Origin: Yponomeuta sedellus
Lineage: Eukaryota; Arthropoda; Insecta; Lepidoptera; Yponomeutidae
Assembly: GCA_934045075.1 (NCBI GenBank)
Contig: OW203734.1
Location: forward strand, 10,489,516-10,553,515
Length of the DNA: 64,000 nt
Direction of reading: 5' to 3'
This document shows positions 55,161 to 64,000 of the stretch, piece after piece (within the stretch, counting starts at the first letter, position 1; each line of letters starts with the position of its first letter). The position numbers and the translations under genes were made by a program. The notes beneath the pieces are model-generated. The model was not told the DNA's origin. It ran no database searches and saw only the letters and a list, made by a program, of their open reading frames with translations.

Positions 55161-55924
55161 AGTAGTTATACGTATTTTATATCATTTAACGTTCAAGTAC
55201 TTCTTGCACGCTCAAAATATTCCCAACTAAAGCAATATTTTTGATATGCCGCTAATAAAATGCTTATTTTAGGTACAATGTTTCACAAGGCGATTTAATC
55301 TTTAGCGTTGGATAACCAGCCATTTTGTTCAAGAGTCTGCCTCTTGAGTAAAGCAGGCATTAAAAGTTCTCGAGGAAGCCTTACGTACAAGGGAGGATTT
55401 TTAAGAACGTAGGATCCCTTGATGAAGTAGGAAAGCTGAGGCGCCGTAAAAATAAAGCTGATGTAGAGATTCCTCGCGGACCTTTATGAAATCGGATCCT
55501 TTCTTTGAATATAATAAAATATATAAGTGCCTGATTGACTTATAAAACGCTTCTTGCTTTTATCAAAACTACTAAACAAACACTTCAATTGAACTTAATT
55601 CAATTTAATTTATTTCAACGAGAAGAATTTACATTCTGTTTGCTGAATGTCAAAGTACAATGTAACATGAAAGTGAAGGCAGCTGACCATCTTTTGTCAA
55701 GTCATCATAACTCAAATACATCAGTTACCACCTATACGTTTGATAAGATTCCATGATTGCCATTAATAACTTTAAATGTCGAAGCATAAGTTAATTGTTT
55801 TACATAAGTCGGAAAATCATAATAAGTGCTGCGGCCAGACACAAACAGCACTCGTTCACGAGCATAACACAGAGGTCAGCCTTCATCAGTTTACTACTGA
55901 TAGGCTTACAATAACTTTTCAGTC

Positions 55925-56130
55925 AGGATGCGGTAGCGCGTCAGCGGTAGCGCGTCTGCCTACCATGCAAGAGGTCCCGGGTTCGAATCCCGGCTAGGAA
56001 CAAAAAAAAAAGCCCAGGTCTTGGATGCTTACATGTTTGTGATGTCGTTGTTTCTGGTTCCCACGACACAGGGTATCCTAGTGTGGGGTCAGAAGCAATG
56101 TATGTGCTTGTATGTAAATGTTATGTTATT
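55925..56130 (+). mobile_element. tRNA-derived SINE (family B)
   Basis: Head with GCGGTAGCGCGTCTGCC and B box GGTTCGAATCC, A run, then GATGTCGTTGTTTCTGGTTC and CACGACACAGGGTATCC as in 9567-9785. A CGGTAGCGCGTC phrase is duplicated within the head. Confidence 0.75.
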
Positions 56131-56194
56131 TACTCGCAACCTTAAAGAATGACGAATACGAAAGGTCCTTCATAGTACATAGGTGAAGTATGTA

Positions 56195-56345
56195 GTAACA
56201 CCACTCGCTAACGCAAAGAAAGAGGAAACCTGAGAAATTCAGCGCTTTAAATTGGCAATCCGCGGTAAATACGCGTGGTGATTAAGCCCATATTCTCTCT
56301 CTAAGAGAAGGCTCCAGGTGCCGCAGTGGGACGTTTATAGGGTAC
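56195..56345 (+). mobile_element. SINE family C fragment
   Basis: CGCTAACGCAAAGAAAGAGG, TTCAGCGCTTTAAATTGGCA and CTCTCTAAGAGAAGGC resemble the family C body. Confidence 0.45.
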
Positions 56346-56405
56346 ATAAAAAATATCGAATTTAAAACTTAATACTGCTCCAAAACGTGCATAGCGGATG
56401 AGGGT

Positions 56406-56645
56406 GTTCAGACCGCCAAACTAAAGTGGAACTGGGCCAGCCACGTAAGCCGCATACACCCGAATAGGCGGTCGAGACTTACCACCGAGTTGGTACTGCG
56501 TGGCGGTCATCGAAAATGGGGGCGGCCGAGATGACGATGGCGGGATGATATCGATAAATTCTTGCCAGCGTGGTCAGAGGTGGCAAATGACCGAAAGCGT
56601 TTGGGATTAAAAAGGCCCATGCCCTCCCGAGGGACACATACATTA
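56406..56645 (+). pseudogene. LINE ORF2 carboxy-terminal remnant with a stop
   Basis: Plus frame VQTAKLKWNWASHVSRI, GGHRKWGRPR, stop TGA at 56532-56534 (CGA expected), then RWRDDIDKFLPAWSEVANDR. The KLKWNWAGHV.. GRP..RWRDD.. pattern is the tail of many insect LINE proteins. One nonsense change is visible and no upstream part is present. Confidence 0.65.
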
Positions 56646-56950
56646 AGGAGGTATAAAAAATATATGCTAAATAAATGTATTACTAGCTGATTCCGACAAT
56701 GTTAATTCACCATATTAACTAGCCTACAACTTATTATCAGACCTACCAAATGTAGTTTGCTAACATATACAAAAGATAGTAAAATAAATTTAAACTAGTA
56801 GCAATAAAATTATTACAAATGACCAACTGGTCTGTAAGACTAAGCATCACACTTTTAAATTGCAATAGCTTTTCAAGTACACAAGATATGCTTTCGAAAT
56901 AAAAAGGACTCGAGTAAGAGTTCAATTTTGTGTCTAAAATCTCCATAGTA

Positions 56951-57315
56951 AGGCCCACTTGCGTTAGCCCGGGTTAGCTCATTTAACTCGAGTTAACCAG
57001 TAAAATAACTAAGTCGTAAAAGGCGACTAAGGGACACAAACCAGGGGGTGGGCAGCAGCGCCCCCTGCAGTACAATTCCACCCAACTGCGATCCCCAACC
57101 CGCATGCCCAGCGTGGGGATTATGGGCATTACCCCCAAATGATGGTACAATCTTGCGCTATGGCGCTCATTAGGGGAGGGCTGTTTCCAGCAGTGGACTA
57201 ATATAGCCTGAAGAAGAAGAAGAACCAGTAAAATCGATAATTTCGTATGCGATTGATCTATTTACCCGGTTAACTCGAGTTAAAAAATCTAACCCGGGCT
57301 GACGCAAGTGGGCCT
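56951..57315. mobile_element. MITE with about 50-bp inverted ends, TA target duplication
   Basis: Left AGGCCCACTTGCGTTAGCCC, right reverse complement AGGCCCACTTGCGTCAGCCC, continuing through GGGTTAG and AACTCGAGTTAACC. TA at 56949-56950 and 57316-57317. It is interrupted by the LINE tail at 57007-57222. Confidence 0.75.
57007..57222 (+). mobile_element. LINE 3' tail (family T) nested in a MITE, 12-bp target duplication
   Basis: AACCAGTAAAAT at 56995-57006 and 57223-57234. The insert has GTCGTAAAAGGCGACTAAGG, GCAGCGCCCCCTGCAGTACA, GCATGCCCAGCGTGGGGATT and a (GAA)n tail, which confirms that family T is retroposed. Confidence 0.85.
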
Positions 57316-57317
57316 TA

Positions 57318-58145
57318 CAACCTTGTTTTAAGACATGCCTGAAAAATTTACTCATTTTGTAAGGTAGTTTGGGATGAAACAAAATTAAAGCTGTAGTACT
57401 TAGTTTTGAGCCCAGAACGGACTAGCTTTAAGAATGGTAAGTAAAATATAGGGCTCGGCGAGCCATAGGATCTCTTAACGCTTTTATCTCCGAACGACTT
57501 ATGAATTTTTCGTCCAAGTTATGATAAGCAGGCGGCTGAATCACCATATCGTAATGAGATAACGCCCCAGCCCAAATGCAAATGAATTTCACGCTTGGAC
57601 GGGCAAGGAGCCGAGAAGCCACAGCTTGACTTTCATAGAAGTTCAATTTCTCTACTCTCTTAGTTAATATTATCATACTCATTGAAAGAATTCATTGCAC
57701 AAGGCGCTCCTTTCGAGCTCTATGCAGACCTTCGACAGTACCTTCGCGTGAAAGGGTCACACACACTCACACCTAAAAATTGTATACTCTGCAGTCATGA
57801 TTAAATTGTGAATGCAGGAAAGCCATTTTTCGTATTAGCGTTCCATTTATCCATTATGTTTCAAATATCAAGTGAACATTTTTGTCGGAGGAGAGTAAAC
57901 GGTTGATTGTAGAATCGTGAAAAAAAAAATCAGGGTTGTGACACATATAATGAACTTTTAAAAGGAAAACTACCAGGACTAAGTAGGCTTTACAACTTAA
58001 CGAGTAATAGGCGACCAACTTACAAAAGGAAACCTTCGTAAAAGTTTCATTGAATATTGCTTTGATAAAGTTATTAGTTCTTATAGCAGGTAAAAAACAC
58101 CTTTTCAGAAAGGTTTCTTGGTTTTTCTGGTTTTCTGTAAGTTTA
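57318..58145. other. non-coding stretch with one unexplained minus-strand ORF
   Basis: A minus-strand ATG frame at 57428-57682 (84 codons) has ordinary composition but no recognised domain. Nothing else was seen. Confidence 0.3.
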
Positions 58146-58149
58146 ATTT

Positions 58150-58535
58150 AAATGAAGCGCTCGTGGCCTAGTGGAACCGAGTGATTGGAATCAATCACTC
58201 GGTTTAAGCAACAACAGGCGTGGTCAGGTGCTGGATGGCTGACAATACCGTGACTACCACTAGTTGCATCTTTCCGAGCGCTTCCGTGCTTCGCAAGCCA
58301 CGTTAAGCATTTGGCGCCGGCTGTCACGTAATGGCAGTAGTTAAGCCATGTCATAGGCCTTACGGACGGCTTGATAACTTCTGACAGTAAGGTCCACCAC
58401 TGTCTTACAATCCACTGTTTAAAATCCTCCACCAACCAGGACTTGGCCCCGTGGTGAAGTATGGCCTAACCTTCTGAGACCCGCACCCCCCGCACCCCGC
58501 AGTGATGATACAAAGGGTTGATATTGAATTTTAAA
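58150..58535 (+). mobile_element. family X repeat, near full length
   Basis: Starts CTCGTGGCCTAGTGGAACCG (A-box-like TGGCCTAGTGG) with an imperfect palindrome around GATTGGAATCAATC. It then has CTTCGCAAGCCACGTTAAGC, AATGGCAGTAGTTAAGCCAT and AAGTATGGCCTAACC. An inverted copy lies at 59330-59668. Confidence 0.6.
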
Positions 58536-58679
58536 TGAAAATACTTGTTTTTTAGTTAAGTTTCTATAAAATGGGCTATGGTGAGATTGTTTATTAGTAT
58601 ATTTACATTATTAAACTTGTGATGTTGGTTTGCCAATAAACAAAATAAAATAAATTAAGCATTCTTAATTCGCCTTTGT

Positions 58680-59244
58680 ACAAATTTGTTTGTAGTGCAA
58701 TAAAGAATTTTCATTCATTCATTCTTTATTGTATATTAGTACTTACCTTTACAATTTTTTGTAGGCTAGACTACAAAAACATCACAAATAAAATAAAAAG
58801 TACAAAAAACCTCTAACAACATACAAATTTAATGTAATTGATGGTTTTATTCTTTTTACCGCAGTTTATTGTACGGATTTTTTGCTTGCACGATATTAAT
58901 TTTTTGCTGGTCGTCCCTCTATCATATTGTGTTATAAAGGAGGGGTGAGAGGGGTGCAAAGGGCTATCACAGGAATCGGGAACAAATTGAAGCCGATGCC
59001 GAAATCCGGGAGCTCATTTAGGAAAATACTCGTACTTCCCCAATCCTGATTCACAATAACGTCGCATCTCCTTGATTCAACAAAAGATATAAGTTGCGGT
59101 GTAGCTTTTCCACAGTGAATTCGAGAACAAAAATCCTGCAATGATTTAAAAAACACAACTGTTAAAAAGGCAAAATCTAAGGAGATTACTATAGGTATGG
59201 TAAAGAAAATAAAACATAGATAGTGGGGAAGTGAAAAAGTTTTC
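58680..59244. other. spacer between inverted family X copies
   Basis: Holds a retroposon tail (GTGCAATAAAGAATTTTCAT then (TTCA)n near 58690-58725). A minus-strand frame at 58932-59134 follows an acceptor-like AAATCATTGCAG (DFCSRIHCGKATPQLISF) and matches no family recognised; it may be an exon of an unknown gene. Confidence 0.3.
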
Positions 59245-59668
59245 CCAGGATCGTGGCAAGTGCCAGCCCTGATTTCTGTCTACCTCTACGGGATACAGGC
59301 GTGAAGTTATGTTTCATCGATTTAACCTTTTTATGTCCCCACGGCTGGGGCATGGTCACTTCCTGCATCGCAGGAAGTTTAGGCCATACTCCACCAAGGG
59401 GAGCCAAGTCCAGGTTGGTGGAGGATGGTAAGACAGTGGCGGGCCTTACTATAAGAAGTTATCAAACCGCCCTTAGGGCCTTGGACATGGTTTAACGACT
59501 GCCATTACATAGCAGCCGGCACCAATGGCTTAACGTGCCTTGCGAAGCATGGAAGCGCTCGGAAAAATGCCACTAACGGTAGTCGCGGGACAGTCACATA
59601 TCCTGCACCTGACCGCGCCTGTTGTTGCTTAACTCAAGTGATTGATTCCAATCACTCGGTTCGACCAA
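59245..59668 (-). mobile_element. LINE scrap and inverted family X repeat
   Basis: 59245-59315 has the GTGGCAAGTG..GGGATACAGGCGTGAAGTTATG block. 59330-59668 is the reverse complement of 58150-58535 (CTTCCTGCATCGCAGGAAG, TTAACGTGCCTTGCGAAGCA, GATTGATTCCAATCACTCGG). Confidence 0.6.
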
Positions 59669-60085
59669 GCTTATGTTTCATATATGTAAATAAAGCAGCT
59701 ATTTGAATCTTTGCAGGCGGTATCTATTTGGTTGGATATGTAGGTTATTTAAGTTGTCCCGCTTGCTTTTAATAAATGATTATCCATCTGTCTATCTTTA
59801 TTTGCTTCAAATGGCTTCTAGGTGCAAAAAGTTTCAATAAAACTAATTAAACTTCAAGACTAACATTTTCTGTTATCGGACCAACTAAAACTAACCGCAC
59901 AAAAATATCAGACTCAATAGAAATATATAAATTTTGTTAGGAACAGTATTTTTTTTACGCTATATCAGAATCAGTCTCAAAATAGAAGTTGTTATTGGTG
60001 AGTAGATTTTTTTTTATCTTTCAGAGTCTAATTTGTTGTGCTATAAAATCACGTCCTGCAGTATACTCTATTGCTATTTTACAGG

Positions 60086-60255
60086 TACAATTTTTTTAAA
60101 GATGGAATGTATCAGCCAACGAGATGGACTGACGAAATAGGCAAAGTCATTGGAAAAGACTGCATGAGCGAAGTTCAAGAAAGAAGCGATTGGCGTGCAT
60201 TGGAAGAAAAAGGCAAGACACATGGCATCGTTTTTTTTATTTATATTATTCGTTG
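60086..60255 (+). pseudogene. LINE ORF2 carboxy-terminal scrap
   Basis: Frame YQPTRWTDEIGKVIGKDCM then QERSDWRALEEKGKTHG resembles the end of insect LINE proteins (RWxDDIxKVxGxxWM..AQDRxxWRxLEE). It is short, with no upstream domain. Confidence 0.5.
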
Positions 60256-61325
60256 AACATTTTGGTTTTATTTTCACTATCAGCTAATTGCTTGCGAGTA
60301 GGATAATCTGAAAATCTGCGCAGCGCTGATGTTCGCACACGCAGCGTCAACCAGAGCCCATCCTCGTAGATTCATACATAATAGCGTAACTTTACTTTAA
60401 TTATTTTATAAGTTAATTTGATACAATTATTACACAAATTGCTCCGTGTTAACGTATAAGTCAATACAAAAAAAAATATTTTTTAGTTTTCCGCGCAGTC
60501 GGTTTTTTATCTTTTAAATATTGTTAACGTTAATTGGTTCAGCATAAAAGTCCCTAATATTATAAGATAATATTTACCAATTTAAAATTAGAAAACAAGA
60601 ACTTAAAATTAGAGCTGAATTATCTAGTACGGTATATGATAGAGCAAGAATCTATGCAAATGAGGGTTCCAAGATAAAAAATTTTTAATCGAGCCTAAAA
60701 AGCCTTAAAACAGATATTTATTGCCCACTTGAAATTAGGCCTTAGCCTGCATTCATAATAATAGAGAGGGCGCCACCGTCGCCAATACAAGTCTAACTAT
60801 CTAAGTGCTATACTTTGAAACTAAATTTTAAATAAACATATGTTACGTTAACAATTGAAAGTTAATTAGCCGCATTATTTAAGCAACAATCTATCAGCAC
60901 AAGTGTTAGTGAAGTAATTAATCGAGCCTTGCAAAAATAAATTTAACTCAATACTAGCTACCTAACAATAAAGCAGTGCCAGTGTTTAAAAACATAAACG
61001 TACGTTTTAGAGTACCGACAATCCACTGATGTCATACATAAAAGTATAAGTGCTCCACCTAAGTGACAAAACAAAACGTGAAGTGCAAATTGTTTACATT
61101 TTGTGTTGTAGACCATTGAGTCCAAAGTACAACAACGGTCAAACATCCTTCTGCCGTACTTGAATGCATACCAAAAATTTCGCTGTATCTCTAAGCTGTC
61201 TGCTGGCGTAACCGTTAAGGAGTCTGGATTATACTATGTCGAGCAGTGAGTCGCAAGATCTATACTAACAACATACGGCTTCACTTTTTGTTCTACATAA
61301 ATAAGATTAGTTAGTGTGTATAAAA
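60256..61325. other. flank and 5' UTR of the jockey element
   Basis: The 5' end of the LINE was not located. It lies somewhere before 61326 and may start near the GC-rich block GAGAGGGCGCCACCGTCGCC at about 60762. No gene recognised. Confidence 0.35.
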
Positions 61326-62999
61326 ATGAACTTCTTTGACAACATCACCCGGCGACATCGGCCACGCACTTATTCGGAAAATACAGTAGAAAGTCTATGT
61401 ACTACCCAACCACTAGATGGCACAAGTAGTAGCTTACCGGAGATGTCGCATGATGAAAGTAATGAGGTGATTAAACTACGAGAGAAGCTTGAAAAAATTG
61501 CACTAGAGTTACACAGCGCTCATGGAGAAATAGAATCGCTCACTTTAGAAAATAATAAATTGAAAACCTTAAACGAAGAACTCATGAAGAAAAATGATCT
61601 CTACAGACAAGTTGCAAAAAGCCCCATCACAAAAACAAAAGCAAAAACTAAAACTCCTAATAAAATCCCGCAAATGTCTGCAAAGGAAACTCAAACGGAT
61701 ACAAATACGCAAACTCTTACAAAGACTACTCGTCTCATGGCAAACGCTGGAGCCATGGACAAATACATAAGCAGAACATCCTCCTGCGAAAGTCTCAGCG
61801 CTAAAAGACCTGCTGATGACGATTGTGAATGGACCGTACCAAAGAGACAAGCAAGGCACTATCAACATACCCAAGCTTTGACACCAACGATTTCTTGCAA
61901 CAACAGTTTCAATAAACTTCCAGTCGAAGAGAGCGGCGACCCATTATGCTCACAAAAGCCACGTGATGGTGCAAAACCCGGCCGCGTTCCACCCATTCTT
62001 CTGGAGATTCAACCTGATTGGACACACGAGAAAATTAAAACTGTCATTTCTGCGCACGTAAAGAAGTTTCACCTTACCTACAAAGGCGGTAACAAAGTTT
62101 CTGTACAATGTTATTCTGCCGATTGCCATCAAACCTTAAAAGATGGGTTACTAGCTGAGAAAATCCCATTTCATACATATTGCCGCAAAGAAGAAAGGTC
62201 AGCAAAGGTAGTAATTCGTGGACTTCCTGACTCCATCGAGGAATCTATTAAAGAAGATCTGTCAGCTTTGGGATACAAAGATGCTGTGGTTTCTAAGCTC
62301 AAGACCAAATCAACATCCCAGGAAATTTCTTACTGTCCTCCGTACCTCGTTAATCTCCCTGCTGGATCTGATGTTGTGAAATTCAAGCAAATAAAATACC
62401 TCTGTAACTGCGTGATACAAATACAAAAATTCAAACCCAATAATGACAGGGTCACACAGTGTTTTAGGTGCCAACGCTTTGGACACACCTCAAAAAACTG
62501 CAACTTAGCTGAAAGGTGTGTAAAGTGCACAGAAGCGCACGCTACAAAGGATTGCCTAAAGAAAAGTAGAGAACAACCAGCGCACTGTTGCAACTGTAAA
62601 GCTGATCACCCTGCTAACTACCGCATGTGTCCTAAACGCCAGAAGTGCCTGCAATCCACAATCACCAGGCGCAAATCTGAACTGAAACCAAATGTAATTA
62701 AGACGACGACGTACACAGATGGTCGAAGATGGGCGTCAGTAGTAGCTGTATCAAAGCCGGAATTGCAGCCAGCCCTCACGTGCCCAGTTCAACCGAAAAA
62801 AACTCCGAACAAAAGTCTTCCCGATGGGAGCCTTGGTCTTAGCTCCACAACTAATTTAACTCCAGATTTGGACCCAACTTCTTCAGAAATTCTGCAAATT
62901 GTCACTGTTGTAAAGGACCTAAAAGATCAAATTAAATCCTGTACTACGCTTATGGATAAAGTCATACTCGTATTAACACATTTTAGTAAATATGTTTAA
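61326..62999 (+). CDS. jockey-type ORF1 (Gag-like RNA-binding protein, 557 aa)
   Basis: The ATG at 61326 is chosen over an upstream in-frame GTG at 61314. Residues about 40-95 look like a coiled coil (EVIKLREKLEKIALELHSA). A basic, low-complexity region follows, then a central PRE_C2HC-like domain (about 220-370: PPILLEIQPDWTHEKIKTVI .. KVVIRGLPDSIEESI). From about residue 379 there are three zinc knuckles: CFRCQRFGHTSKNC, CVKCTEAHATKDC and CCNCKADHPANYRMC. This is the layout of jockey ORF1 proteins, which coat the element RNA. No break is present. The stop TAA at 62997 overlaps the ORF2 start. Confidence 0.93.
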   Translation: MNFFDNITRRHRPRTYSENTVESLCTTQPLDGTSSSLPEMSHDESNEVIKLREKLEKIALELHSAHGEIESLTLENNKLKTLNEELMKKNDLYRQVAKSPITKTKAKTKTPNKIPQMSAKETQTDTNTQTLTKTTRLMANAGAMDKYISRTSSCESLSAKRPADDDCEWTVPKRQARHYQHTQALTPTISCNNSFNKLPVEESGDPLCSQKPRDGAKPGRVPPILLEIQPDWTHEKIKTVISAHVKKFHLTYKGGNKVSVQCYSADCHQTLKDGLLAEKIPFHTYCRKEERSAKVVIRGLPDSIEESIKEDLSALGYKDAVVSKLKTKSTSQEISYCPPYLVNLPAGSDVVKFKQIKYLCNCVIQIQKFKPNNDRVTQCFRCQRFGHTSKNCNLAERCVKCTEAHATKDCLKKSREQPAHCCNCKADHPANYRMCPKRQKCLQSTITRRKSELKPNVIKTTTYTDGRRWASVVAVSKPELQPALTCPVQPKKTPNKSLPDGSLGLSSTTNLTPDLDPTSSEILQIVTVVKDLKDQIKSCTTLMDKVILVLTHFSKYV

Positions 63000-64000
63000 C
63001 AATTCAAAACTCAATATTCTGTACTGGAATGCCGACGGCATTCGTAACAAACTGCAGGAGCTGCTTCAACTAGCGGTAAGTGATTTATCAATCGATATAA
63101 TTTCCCTTTGCGAGACCAGACTATCAACTAAAACTAAGATGCAAACTCCAGGGTACACATGCCACCGACAAGATAAACACCCAGCTGGTCACGGCCAAGG
63201 CGTGGCCCTGCTTGTCAGATCGGGGCTAAAGCACACAAGAGTCACTATTCCGGCAACAAAAAGTTTGGAAGCAGTCGGTATACAGCTGGATATCTCTGAC
63301 ACAAAATATTTAATCATTTCTGTTTACCAATCCCCCAATTCACGCCTGATAGAAAATGACATCAATCTTATGCTAAATCTGGGAGAACGAGTAATAGTTA
63401 TGGGCGATTATAATGCAAAACACACTCTTTGGCACTGTGATACAGTCAACGACCGTGGTAAAGTATTGTTTGATCATATGATGAACCACGAATACATTAT
63501 TCATGCTCCACACACTCCAACCCTGACACATTACAGACCCGAATTTAAACCGTCAACCCCTGATCTCTGCATCGCTAAAAACGTATCTAACATAACAAAC
63601 CTATACACTATACCTGCTCTTGCTTCTAATCACCTACCAGTAAGATTTTCTGTTTTGGGTTCAATCACAAGAATCACAACTACCCGATACGACTATAGCA
63701 AGGCTAACTGGAATGAATACCGACACTACCTTAATAAAAACATTCAACTATCTAGTTCGAGTCTATATAAATCACCTACAGAAATAGATGATGCAGTTAT
63801 GATCCTAACAAATGAACTTGCAAAAGCCAGAGACAAAAGTATACCGAAAAATTTTTCTAAACACGGTCCGAAACCCCTTCCAAATTTTTTAGTAAAGCTA
63901 ATTAGGTCAAAAAATAAACTTAGGAGATATGAGCAACGTCAAACCTGTCTATACCGTCGCCAACTATTGAAATACTCAATTAATAACATACAAAGTAGGA
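62992..64000 (+). CDS. jockey-type ORF2, endonuclease domain (cut by the window end)
   Basis: The ATG at 62992 overlaps the ORF1 stop, a +1 arrangement that suggests coupled reinitiation. It has 336 codons without break. It encodes an APE-type endonuclease: ILYWNADGIRNK, ISLCETRLS (catalytic Glu), VMGDYNAKHTLWHC (Asp and Asn) and a final SNHLPVRF where most relatives have SDH; the Asn codon is AAT at 63628-63630. A linker towards reverse transcriptase follows, and the sequence ends before the RT domain. Target-primed insertion would need that Asp, so this copy may be weakened. Confidence 0.9.
   Translation, partial: MFNNSKLNILYWNADGIRNKLQELLQLAVSDLSIDIISLCETRLSTKTKMQTPGYTCHRQDKHPAGHGQGVALLVRSGLKHTRVTIPATKSLEAVGIQLDISDTKYLIISVYQSPNSRLIENDINLMLNLGERVIVMGDYNAKHTLWHCDTVNDRGKVLFDHMMNHEYIIHAPHTPTLTHYRPEFKPSTPDLCIAKNVSNITNLYTIPALASNHLPVRFSVLGSITRITTTRYDYSKANWNEYRHYLNKNIQLSSSSLYKSPTEIDDAVMILTNELAKARDKSIPKNFSKHGPKPLPNFLVKLIRSKNKLRRYEQRQTCLYRRQLLKYSINNIQSR

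Larger units (their letters stand above)
61326..64000 (+). mobile_element. jockey-type LINE, 5' part, continuing beyond the window
   Basis: ORF1 (61326-62999) and the start of ORF2 (from 62992), both open, on the plus strand. The two overlap by 8 bases in the string ATGTTTAA. No lesion is seen in the 2.7 kb visible, so the copy may be young. Confidence 0.9.

Overview
This is a repeat-rich, AT-rich eukaryotic window. It is almost certainly from an insect and most likely a moth or butterfly. The evidence is one multi-exon immunoglobulin-superfamily gene of the insect DIP/lachesin type with GT-AG introns, a BEL/Pao LTR element, jockey-type LINEs, Harbinger, Tigger and piggyBac DNA elements, and 3' tails of Lepidoptera-style retroposons. 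No bacterial operon, tRNA gene, rRNA gene or CRISPR array is supported. The order Lepidoptera is inferred from repeat style, not proven.

Host gene. Six exons of a single minus-strand gene were reconstructed from Ig homology and splice signals: 51033-50826, 46012-45842, 32661-32533, 27343-27205, 19665-19514 and 17048-16837. All junction phases agree and the last exon ends in TGA. Together they give about 336 residues: the second half of Ig1, complete Ig2 and Ig3, and a C-terminal hydrophobic segment. The exons for the signal peptide and the first half of Ig1 were not found and probably lie beyond 64000. The gene therefore covers more than 34 kb, and nearly everything else from 17 to 51 kb is mobile DNA in its introns.

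Layout. 1-482: 3' end of a jockey-like LINE. 0.5-16.8 kb: non-coding DNA with SINEs, LINE tails, a fold-back element and MITEs. 16.8-51.0 kb: the DIP-like gene. Its introns carry a Harbinger element with a second MITE nested in its terminal repeat (20.07-21.22 kb), two adjacent Helitron-like copies (21.8-22.1 kb), a motif array (25.0-25.9 kb), a 308-bp tandem SINE array (28.07-28.95 kb), LINE ORF2 ends (32.7 and 48.9 kb), a complete BEL/Pao element with seemingly identical 644-bp LTRs and a TATTT target duplication (35971-43313), and a piggyBac-type MITE with TTAA (47059-47659). 52025-54215: a Tigger/pogo element with an uninterrupted 524-aa transposase. 54.2-61.3 kb: SINE, LINE and MITE remnants. 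61326-64000: 5' part of a jockey-type LINE, with intact ORF1 and an ORF2 that runs off the window.

Most notable: a SINE inserted across the 5' splice site of the Ig1 exon. Its 13-bp target duplication (TCTTACCTAAGAC) copies the exon end plus the GTAAG donor, leaving a working proximal donor and a decoy 112 bp away. Other points are SINE copies with twin-priming-like inversions between perfect target duplications, a BEL element that looks very young by its LTRs yet carries three coding lesions, and an unexplained array of GCCAATCATTGTAC-like motifs.
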